DNA of 8,329 nucleotides, taken from assembly GCA_022563215.1 (NCBI GenBank), contig JADFNT010000060.1, forward strand, positions 1-8,329. Reading direction: 5' to 3'. This DNA comes from Pseudomonadota bacterium (lineage in GTDB: Bacteria > Pseudomonadota > Alphaproteobacteria > Rhodospirillales > Casp-alpha2). Of the stretch, positions 1-5,239 are shown piece after piece (the stretch's first letter is position 1; each line of letters opens with the position of its first letter). The notes under the pieces were generated by a model. It saw only the letters and a program-made list of their open reading frames with translations. It did no database searches and had not been told where the DNA came from. The position numbers were made by a program, and so were the translations under genes.

Positions 1-325
1 GCGACGTCAGCCATATGGACCCTAAGGCGACCGTGGTGGTGATCTTCAGCGGCCCCTGGGGGCGTTCCCTGCTTTCGGCGATGCGGGCCTCGGCCATGGC
101 CAGCTTGGCGAACACCTCGTGCGCGGTACGGAACAGCCGGTCGCCCTGTTCGGTCAGCTTCAGGCCGCGGGCGTGGCGGTGGAACAGCTTTACCTGAAGG
201 CTGTCTTCGAGGGTCGAAATCTGGCGGCTGACGGCCGACTGGCTGAGGTTCAGCCCCTCGCCGGCGCGGGTGAAGCTTCCGGCATCGGCGACGGCGTGAA
301 AGATGCGCAGCTTGTCCCAGTCCAT
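1..325 (-). CDS. LysR-family transcriptional regulator, N-terminal part (cut by left window edge)
   Basis: Reading leftward from the ATG at 325, the frame stays open to the window edge and gives 108 residues starting MDWDKLRIFHAVADAGSFTR. Residues 1-60 match the LysR winged helix-turn-helix: the A-x-x-L-N-L-S-Q-S-A-V-S-R-Q-I-x-x-L-E segment (about 22-40) is the DNA-binding helix pair, followed by L-F-x-R and G-x-x-L-T-E-Q-G. The linker helix runs to about residue 87, and GPLKITTTVALGS begins the effector-binding domain, most of which lies outside the window. A GAGGGG ribosome-binding site sits 6 bases before the ATG. The trxB stop codon is only 10 bp upstream, so this gene is very likely the second gene of a trxB operon. 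Its regulon cannot be read from this fragment; control of a redox or oxidative response is only a guess from context. Confidence 0.93.
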   Translation of the reverse strand, partial: MDWDKLRIFHAVADAGSFTRAGEGLNLSQSAVSRQISTLEDSLQVKLFHRHARGLKLTEQGDRLFRTAHEVFAKLAMAEARIAESRERPQGPLKITTTVALGSIWLTS

Positions 326-335
326 TCAAAACCCC

Positions 336-1427
<1,092 letters not shown>

Positions 1428-1438
1428 TTAAGAATTCC

Positions 1439-1497
1439 AACCACCAAGACGCCAAGACCTTAAAAACGTTCGACGGGTTCTTGGTGCCTTTGTGGTT
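1439..1497. repeat. Imperfect inverted repeat, CCAAGACGCCAAGAC-type
   Basis: The left arm at 1439-1458 (AACCACCAAGACGCCAAGAC) and the right arm at 1478-1497 are reverse complements at 16 of 20 positions, with a 19-base loop. On the plus strand the right arm runs into eight T (1496-1503), which makes it resemble a terminator hairpin. No plus-strand gene lies upstream for it to terminate, and on the minus strand it lies upstream of trxB. The core word resembles CCAAGACGCC/CTTGGTGCCTTTGTGG repeats that I recall from intergenic regions of many bacterial genomes; this is from memory. Short relatives of the word recur at 3608-3620 and 3661-3675. Confidence 0.7.
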
Positions 1498-1626
1498 TTT
1501 TTTAAGGACAGAAAACGGGGTATCAAAAAAGACCGGGGACCGAAAACCGGTTTCGCTTGCCGCGTCTGTTTGGGTAAGATAATTTTGTAATAATATTTCG
1601 CTTGACGGGCCGACAGGGAACGAATC

Positions 1627-2139
1627 ATGCAACGGGTCAAGCTCGACCGGATCGACCGCCGCATCCTCCACGACCTTCAGGCCGATGGCCGCATCACCAA
1701 TGTCGAGCTGTCGCGCCGCGCCGGCATTTCGGCGCCGCCGTGCCTGAGGCGCGTCCGGGCCCTGGAGGAAGCCGGCTTTATCCTCGGCTACCACGCCGAC
1801 CTGGATTCCAAGTCGCTCGGCTTCCACGTCACCGTCTTCGCCCAGGTCGGGCTTTCGTCGCAGGCGGAGCCGGACCTGGAGGCCTTCGAGGCCACGGTGC
1901 GCGGCTGGCCCGAGGTGCGCGAGTGCTACATGCTGGCCGGCGAGACGGATTTCCTGCTCAAGGTGGTGGCCGCCGACTGGGACGCCTATCAGGAGTTCCT
2001 GACCACCAAGCTGACGGCGGCGCCCAACGTCAGCCACGTCAAGTCGGCGCTGTCCATCCGCGCCGCCAAGTCGGAGCCGGGGGTGCCCATCGATACCGGG
2101 GATTCCGAAGACGCGGACGGCGGAACCGAAGAGACCTAA
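1627..2139 (+). CDS. Lrp/AsnC-family transcriptional regulator
   Basis: This is a 170-residue DNA-binding regulator of the feast/famine type, which usually senses an amino acid and acts as dimers or octamers. Residues 5-60 form the AsnC-type helix-turn-helix: LDRIDRRILHDLQADGR, then N-V-E-L-S-R-R-A-G-I-S and the recognition helix P-C-L-R-R-V-R-A-L-E-E-A-G. G-Y-H-A-D-L-D leads into the ligand-binding RAM domain (about 65-145), with VTVFAQVGL, the W-P-E-V-R-E-C-Y-M-L-A-G-E-T-D-F-L-L strand pair and SHVKSALSI. The last ~24 residues are an acidic tail beyond the usual end of the family. AGGGAA lies 6 bases before the ATG. It is the only rightward gene in the window and is divergent from trxB, which makes trxB and itself its likely first targets. 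The effector cannot be told from sequence. Confidence 0.95.
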   Translation: MQRVKLDRIDRRILHDLQADGRITNVELSRRAGISAPPCLRRVRALEEAGFILGYHADLDSKSLGFHVTVFAQVGLSSQAEPDLEAFEATVRGWPEVRECYMLAGETDFLLKVVAADWDAYQEFLTTKLTAAPNVSHVKSALSIRAAKSEPGVPIDTGDSEDADGGTEET

Positions 2140-2152
2140 GCCCTCTATAGCG

Positions 2153-2277
2153 TTTCGGATTTGATCGTGCCCACACGATCAATTCTGCGTTCAGACGCCA
2201 GTTCATGTGCCCGGGGGCTTACGCCCGCTACGCGGCGGGTTGCGGCATACCCCGCAACCAGCACCCCAAGTCCGAAT
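2153..2277. repeat. Hairpin-rich intergenic segment with short inverted ends
   Basis: This segment lies between the convergent Lrp gene (ends 2139) and the HExxH gene (ends 2300). It contains a perfect 9-bp stem with a 4-base loop at 2161-2182 (TTGATCGTG / CACGATCAA), a perfect 8-bp stem with a 6-base loop at 2238-2259 (GGTTGCGG / CCGCAACC), and a weaker CCCGC / GCGGG pairing at about 2223-2239. TTTCGGATTTG at 2153-2163 and CAAGTCCGAAT at 2267-2277 are inverted copies matching at 9 of 11 positions, so the whole could be a small MITE- or REP-like repeat. It may also end transcription from both sides, although no stem is followed by a T-run. Confidence 0.5.
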
Positions 2278-2299
2278 GATTCCATTCAAACTTGACGTG

Positions 2300-2944
2300 C
2301 TAATACCGCTTGCGTTTCACCAACCTGCATTTCTTGCGGATGATCCTGGCCTGCGCCAGGTCGTCGTGAAACCGGTCCTGGGCGGCTTTGTACTTTTTCC
2401 GGAAACGCTTGTAGAGGCCCTTGTCGAGCTCGCCGTTGAGGGCCGCGGCCACGGTATTGGGGTCGGGCGCGCTTTTGCCGGTGAACAGCCTGATGGCGAC
2501 TTTCTTGATGTCGTTGCCTAGTTTCTTGAATTCCCGCTTGGCGACCTTGCTGTGGCGGCGTTCGTGTTCGAGGATGCTTTGGCGGGCGCACTTTTTCGTT
2601 TTCTTCTTGTAGATGCTGCGGAGTTGGATCACCGGGAACACCTTGACCTTGATGTCGAGGCTTTTCAGGCAGCCGCCCTGGATTTGCATCCGGTAACCGA
2701 CTTCGTCGGTGGCATAGTACCAGCCCAGCGGCTTGCCCGCGGAGCGGAAATTCGCCTGACGCTCCAAGTCATAGGAGACCTTTTCGCGCCCGTAGACCAT
2801 TTTCGATTTGACCTGGGGCTTTTGGCATTTGGCGTCCGGCGCCAGGGGCGCGGCGCGGGCGGCGGACAGCCCCCATGCCATGGCCACGGCGAGGGCCGGG
2901 ACGAGGGCCGCGATCAGGATCGGGAGCCTCAAGCGGGGGGTCAT
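2300..2944 (-). CDS. Small secreted HExxH protein, putative zinc peptidase (DUF922-like)
   Basis: This 214-residue protein has an N-terminal signal peptide: basic MTPRLRLP, a hydrophobic stretch to about residue 28, and likely cleavage near SAARA/AP (30-33). The mature part has YDLERQANFRSAG, a C92-x2-SLDIKVKVFPVIQL segment, then ILEHERRHSKVA with the zinc-peptidase motif H127-E-R-R-H131. A Cys before a beta-like stretch and then an HExxH helix recalls DUF922, predicted secreted Zn-dependent proteases, but the match is from memory and remote. Four cysteines (40, 92, 119, 206) could form disulfides. The C-terminal third is unusually basic and ends KRKRY. No Shine-Dalgarno precedes the ATG; TATACT lies 6 bp upstream, which would suit a leaderless mRNA. 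The start codon is the last part of repeat module A. The substrate is unknown, and a non-enzymatic role is possible. Confidence 0.85.
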   Translation of the reverse strand: MTPRLRLPILIAALVPALAVAMAWGLSAARAAPLAPDAKCQKPQVKSKMVYGREKVSYDLERQANFRSAGKPLGWYYATDEVGYRMQIQGGCLKSLDIKVKVFPVIQLRSIYKKKTKKCARQSILEHERRHSKVAKREFKKLGNDIKKVAIRLFTGKSAPDPNTVAAALNGELDKGLYKRFRKKYKAAQDRFHDDLAQARIIRKKCRLVKRKRY

Positions 2945-2950
2945 GGCGGC

Positions 2951-2956
2951 AGTATA
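2951..2956 (-). promoter_or_regulatory. Proximal -10-like TATACT for the HExxH gene (possible leaderless start)
   Basis: Reading leftward, TATACT is followed by GCCGCC and then the ATG at 2944. A transcription start about 7 bases after a -10 element would fall on the A of the ATG, giving a leaderless mRNA, which would explain the lack of a Shine-Dalgarno. No good -35 stands 16-18 bp upstream. The same arrangement is kept in copy B. Confidence 0.4.
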
Positions 2957-3060
2957 TCAATTCCGGCAAACAACGTCCTTGCCTTCGCCGCGAAGCCGGA
3001 ATGGGGCTTGCCGATCGAGGCGGGCCGTCATTCCGTATTATGGAAAATTCCCACCGGAAT

Positions 3061-3110
3061 GTCCGCATTCGTCCGCATTCGTCCACATTCGTCCACATTC
3101 GTAGACATTT
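3061..3110. repeat. Five tandem 10-bp repeats (copy A)
   Basis: Five head-to-tail decamers: GTCCGCATTC twice, GTCCACATTC twice, GTAGACATTT once. The unit length is one DNA helical turn, so equivalent bases lie on one face of the helix, as expected for cooperative binding of a protein. The unit is not a multiple of three, which argues against a coding repeat. Confidence 0.9.
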
Positions 3111-3170
3111 TCAAACGCAGGCACGGCAAACCGACGCCACCGGCGGGGTTCGAGTTATTCCTATTCACAA

Positions 3171-3182
3171 TGTCAAAGAGCA
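3171..3182 (-). promoter_or_regulatory. boxA-like antitermination element (copy A)
   Basis: Reading leftward the sequence is TGCTCTTTGACA, which matches the enterobacterial rRNA-leader boxA (TGCTCTTTAACA) at 11 of 12 positions. In RNA, boxA binds NusB-S10 and reduces premature termination. It lies about 28 bases downstream of TATAAT (3211-3216), a fitting leader position. Function is inferred only from the match and position. Confidence 0.45.
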
Positions 3183-3210
3183 AGCGGAAGCCCGTTAGGC
3201 GGGATGCCGC

Positions 3211-3216
3211 ATTATA
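3211..3216 (-). promoter_or_regulatory. Candidate -10 (TATAAT) upstream of module copy A
   Basis: Reading leftward, a perfect TATAAT follows a run of T just after the stop of the 78-residue gene. The hexamer 17 bp upstream (GCCGTT) is a poor -35. The distance to the boxA-like word (28 bases) is close to the 30 bases seen in copy B, which has a much better promoter. Confidence 0.4.
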
Positions 3217-3244
3217 AAAAAAACTGTCGGAAAAACGGCTTGGA

Positions 3245-3481
3245 CTACTTGCCGGTTGAGAAAGGATTTCCCCGATCCTCGACGCACCGCACCACCGGCT
3301 TAACGACGGCGTAATCAAATAGAAATTCGCGGTCGTCGGGAAAGAACTGGAACCTCGGATAGGCTTTTACGAATTCCCGCGCCGCCTCGGCGCATTCGGC
3401 CCGGGATGAAAACCCGCTTACCGTGTTATCGATTCCCGGCGGCGTGCCGCTAAGGGTAAAAACCAAGACCCATTCAATCAT
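3245..3481 (-). CDS. Hypothetical 78-residue protein
   Basis: The product begins MIEWVLVFTLSGTPPG and has no recognised domain. The first ten residues are hydrophobic, but the stretch is short for a membrane segment or signal peptide. A helix (SSRAECAEAAREFVKAY, about 25-41) carries C30 and a C-terminal strand-like KPVVRCVEDRG carries C66, so one disulfide or paired-Cys site is possible. The layout resembles small orphan proteins with a short beta strand, an E-C-A-x-A helix and a final R-C-V-E strand that I recall from alphaproteobacteria and phages; this is from memory. The frame is open rightward to 3616, but the ATG at 3481 is preferred because module copy B ends there exactly as copy A ends at the HExxH start. 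No Shine-Dalgarno is visible. Codon use looks normal for the surrounding high-GC DNA. Confidence 0.7.
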   Translation of the reverse strand: MIEWVLVFTLSGTPPGIDNTVSGFSSRAECAEAAREFVKAYPRFQFFPDDREFLFDYAVVKPVVRCVEDRGNPFSTGK

Positions 3482-3487
3482 GGCGGC

Positions 3488-3493
3488 AGTATA
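3488..3493 (-). promoter_or_regulatory. Proximal -10-like TATACT for the 78-residue gene
   Basis: Identical in sequence and distance to the one before the HExxH gene: TATACT, GCCGCC, ATG. A start on the ATG would give a leaderless mRNA. TTTGTTTGC precedes it directly, and there is no good -35 at 16-18 bp. Confidence 0.4.
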
Positions 3494-3568
3494 GCAAACA
3501 AAGTCGGACAGGGGCCTGCCCGTTGATGCGGGCCGCCATTCCGTATTATGGAAAATTCTGGCCGGAAA

Positions 3569-3608
3569 GTACGCATTGGTCAGCATTGGTAAACAAAGGT
3601 AAGCATTT
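3569..3608. repeat. Four diverged 10-bp repeats (copy B)
   Basis: GTACGCATTG, GTCAGCATTG, GTAAACAAAG and GTAAGCATTT stand head to tail. They keep the GT start and mostly the CATT core of the copy A units, at the same place in the module, but bases 3-4 and 10 have changed. A conserved 10-bp period despite changed sequence suggests that spacing is under selection, or simply an older copy. Confidence 0.75.
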
Positions 3609-3720
3609 AAAACCAAGAGGCGCGGAAGGCCCCCGGACTATCAAGGGGCCTGACAGGGACTAAAACCAAGACGCGACAAACCGACGCCACCGGCGGGGTT
3701 CGAGTTATTCCTATTCACAA

Positions 3721-3732
3721 TGTCAAAGAGCA
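3721..3732 (-). promoter_or_regulatory. boxA-like antitermination element (copy B)
   Basis: TGCTCTTTGACA reading leftward, about 24 bases downstream of the start predicted from the promoter at 3763-3791. It is the leading edge of the 56-bp block shared with copy A. The TTGACA within it is not followed by a -10 at 16-18 bp, so an RNA-level boxA is a better reading than a -35. Confidence 0.5.
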
Positions 3733-3762
3733 GCCTCCGGCAGCGCCAAAGGAGAAAGAACA

Positions 3763-3791
3763 AATATAGAACATTCAATGCCGTTTGTCAA
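3763..3791 (-). promoter_or_regulatory. Strong sigma70-type promoter upstream of module copy B
   Basis: Reading leftward: TTGACA (3786-3791), a 17-bp spacer (3769-3785), TATATT (3763-3768). This is a perfect -35, optimal spacing and a five-of-six -10, the best promoter in the window. It lies in the gap after the HNH gene (stop at 3836). Predicted transcription starts near 3756 and gives a leader of about 275 bases before the 78-residue gene, or a separate non-coding RNA. Confidence 0.75.
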
Positions 3792-3835
3792 GGGGGGTCG
3801 GATCGGTGGTAATAGCTGTGGCATCAATCAATCCA

Positions 3836-4681
3836 CTACATGGCGTAAGTCCACTTTGCCAGCGGATTAAGGGAATTATCGAATCTTCCAGATTCGGTGA
3901 GGATATTTGCCATAGCATTGACTTGGGGGTCGCCAACAGCCTCGAACGGGGGCCAAAGGATAGAACGGGGGATGGGGGGCCAAAGCCGGAGCATTCCTCG
4001 ACCTTCGAGTCCGCCGAAGATTTCTGGAATAGCCTCCCAGGTGGAGCCCACGACGAGAAAAACAACACGGCCCATTCCGAAAGTCGTCGCATGCACATAA
4101 TACTTGATGACATTTGGACCGCTGATGGGAGAGGCCTGTAAATTACCCCGGTTTTGAATAGCGCCAAGTTCACTCCAATCACCACCGCTATAATTTGCGA
4201 TCCAGACAACCCAATGGGGTGGTGGCTCAAGTTTGTTCATTAGCCACTCTCTTTCCTCTTGGCTGATACCATCTTCCCGAGGGTTGGCGTATTCGGAAGT
4301 CATGGCTGTTTTGGATACCCATGTTGCGAGTATTTTTTGATGCTCGGGTGAAAGGTTTGTTCTTTCACAGGTGAACAATGGAATAAGAATTGGTTTGACC
4401 GTTTCCTCCATGGTTCCCAACCAGCCGCCATTACAGTTTTTGCAAGCAACTTTAACTTTCGAAGTTCCAACGTGGCCTTGGCGGACATTTTCTTTGATTT
4501 TGGGTATGCCCCAAATAGCGCTTGGCCCAACCGTGCCAAAAGTGTGTGTTGAATGTTCGTCGCGGGGAAAATATGGCTTTAGCCATTTTCCAAAGACATG
4601 TTCTTTATTCACGCCGAACCCACCACAGAAAATGCACTTCCGGCGACCTCGTAAGAAAGGAGTTCCTTTGCGCTTTGCCAT
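3836..4681 (-). CDS. HNH-type zinc-finger protein, putative endonuclease
   Basis: The product is 281 residues from the ATG at 4681 (MAKRKGTPFLRGRRKC). The N-terminal ~90 residues hold C16-I-F-C19, then K-E27-H28-V-F-G-K-W-L and, later, V-A-C80-K-N-C83-N84-G-G-W. Two CxxC pairs around an E-H and an N are the pattern of zinc-stabilised HNH (treble-clef) nucleases, with H28 as the likely general base. The remaining ~190 residues, with several Trp-rich stretches such as EPPPHWVVWIANYSGGDW, match nothing I know. A TTG at 4735 would add 18 residues (MATCGLLF...); the ATG is preferred, though neither has a clear Shine-Dalgarno. Base composition is visibly more AT-rich and codon use looser than in neighbouring genes, suggesting transfer. 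It lies 58 bp after greA without a clear terminator, so read-through from carB-greA is possible. A defence or mobile-element role is a guess. Confidence 0.8.
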   Translation of the reverse strand: MAKRKGTPFLRGRRKCIFCGGFGVNKEHVFGKWLKPYFPRDEHSTHTFGTVGPSAIWGIPKIKENVRQGHVGTSKVKVACKNCNGGWLGTMEETVKPILIPLFTCERTNLSPEHQKILATWVSKTAMTSEYANPREDGISQEEREWLMNKLEPPPHWVVWIANYSGGDWSELGAIQNRGNLQASPISGPNVIKYYVHATTFGMGRVVFLVVGSTWEAIPEIFGGLEGRGMLRLWPPIPRSILWPPFEAVGDPQVNAMANILTESGRFDNSLNPLAKWTYAM

Positions 4682-4739
4682 ATTATGTAGACAGTGGGTA
4701 AAGAGTTGAGCGAAGAGGAGACCGCAGGTCGCCAACCCC

Positions 4740-5210
4740 CTACTTAAACTCCACCCCGGCGATTTCGTAGAACTTGTTGCCCTTCGGCGTGGTGACCTCG
4801 ACCGAATCGCCGATGGTCTTGCCGATCAGCGCCCGGGCCAGGGGCGAGCCCACGGAAAGGCTGCCGCTCTTGGCGTCGGCCTCGTACATGCCGACGATCC
4901 GGTACGTGCTTTCATCGCCGGTTTCCTCGTCGATCACCTTCACCGTCGCCCCGAACTTGACCGTATCGCCCGACAGGGTCGACGGGTCGATGACCTGGGC
5001 GTGGCTGATGATGCCTTCGATATCCTTCAGCCGCGCCTCGACGAGCCCCTGGCGTTCCTTGGCGGCGTGGTATTCGGCGTTTTCCTTCAAGTCGCCGTGT
5101 TCGCGGGCGATGCCGATCGCCTTGGAGATCAGCGGGCGCTCCTCTTTCAGCCGCTTGAGCTCTTCCTCAAGAGTGGCCAGCCCCTCGGCGGTCATCGGTA
5201 CTTTTTCCAT
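4740..5210 (-). CDS. greA: Transcription elongation factor GreA
   Basis: GreA enters the secondary channel of stalled RNA polymerase and stimulates cleavage of backtracked RNA. The product is 156 residues, the usual length. The N-terminal coiled coil covers about 8-75; its tip has H-G-D40-L-K-E43-N-A-E-Y, the two acidic residues that position the catalytic magnesium (D41 and E44 in E. coli numbering). The C-terminal FKBP-like domain includes [22 protein letters not shown], the [12 protein letters not shown] motif and the closing strand YEIAGVEF. The ATG at 5210 has AGGAAG 7 bases upstream and begins MEKVPMT, the family start; an upstream TTG at 5228 is rejected. carB ends 29 bp upstream, so the two are probably one transcript. 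Nothing is missing or unusual in the protein. Confidence 0.98.
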   Translation of the reverse strand: MEKVPMTAEGLATLEEELKRLKEERPLISKAIGIAREHGDLKENAEYHAAKERQGLVEARLKDIEGIISHAQVIDPSTLSGDTVKFGATVKVIDEETGDESTYRIVGMYEADAKSGSLSVGSPLARALIGKTIGDSVEVTTPKGNKFYEIAGVEFK

Positions 5211-5239
5211 CAACAGGCTTCCTGGCAAATGGCGTCGAA

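Larger units (their letters stand above)
2941..3182 (-). repeat. Repeat module, copy A (upstream region and start codon of the HExxH gene)
   Basis: Copy A and copy B (3478-3732) share, in the same order and orientation: a 16-bp identical block ending in the start codon plus one base (2941-2956; 3478-3493); a 22-bp identical block (3029-3050; 3537-3558) preceded by GCGGGCCG; a decamer array (3061-3110; 3569-3608); and a 56-bp identical block with a boxA-like word (3127-3182; 3677-3732). The intervening parts have diverged. In copy A the leftward order is boxA-like, decamers, 22-bp block, TATACT, ATG. The two genes downstream of the copies are unrelated, so the shared DNA is the module rather than a gene duplication. 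Confidence 0.85.
3478..3732 (-). repeat. Repeat module, copy B (upstream region and start codon of the 78-residue gene)
   Basis: This is the second copy of the module, sharing the four blocks listed for copy A. Compared with A it lacks about 9 bp beside the TATACT, has four decamers instead of five, and carries extra DNA between the decamers and the 56-bp block. That extra DNA is bounded by a duplicated word TAAAACCAAG (3608-3617 and 3661-3670, 53 bp apart) and holds a 7-bp stem, AGGCCCC / GGGGCCT, at 3627-3651. Reading leftward the copy is preceded by a near-consensus promoter (3763-3791). Confidence 0.85.
3478..3756 (-). ncRNA. Possible long 5' leader or non-coding RNA from module copy B
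   Basis: A transcript from the promoter at 3763-3791 would carry the boxA-like word near its 5' end, a CGCC/GGCG mini-hairpin (3685-3695), a GC-rich 7-bp stem with an 11-base loop (3627-3651), the decamer array and a CCCG/CGGG pairing (about 3520-3534) before reaching the ATG at 3481. No internal hairpin with a T-run was found to end it. It matches no RNA family that I recognise. Confidence 0.35.

Noticed and set aside
2161..2182. Rho-independent terminator for the Lrp gene
   Set aside because: The 9-bp stem is perfect but is not GC-rich and no T-run follows on either strand; described only as a hairpin.
3061..3110. Decamer array as a CRISPR
   Set aside because: Units are 10 bp, directly tandem and without spacers; no cas gene is nearby.
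3061..3110. Decamers as plasmid-type replication iterons
   Set aside because: No replication initiator gene or AT-rich unwinding region is present, and the context is chromosomal.
3171..3176. TTGACA inside the boxA-like words read as a -35 hexamer
   Set aside because: No acceptable -10 lies 16-18 bp downstream in either copy (the same applies to 3721-3726); the upstream TATATT/TATAAT elements are better promoter candidates.
2552..3217. 221-codon plus-strand open frame opposite the HExxH gene
   Set aside because: It is a shadow; the minus-strand product has a signal peptide and the HExxH motif, and this one has nothing recognisable.
3028..3318. 96-codon minus-strand open frame through module copy A
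   Set aside because: It crosses the repeat module and the end of the 78-residue gene, and the 10-bp repeats shift frame from unit to unit, so it is not coding.
4682..4735. Upstream TTG start for the HNH gene adding 18 residues
   Set aside because: The added residues precede a natural MAKRKG start, have no ribosome-binding site and overlap the spacer to greA; kept as an alternative only.
5211..5228. Upstream TTG start for greA adding six residues
   Set aside because: The ATG at 5210 has AGGAAG at good distance and gives the family-standard N-terminus.
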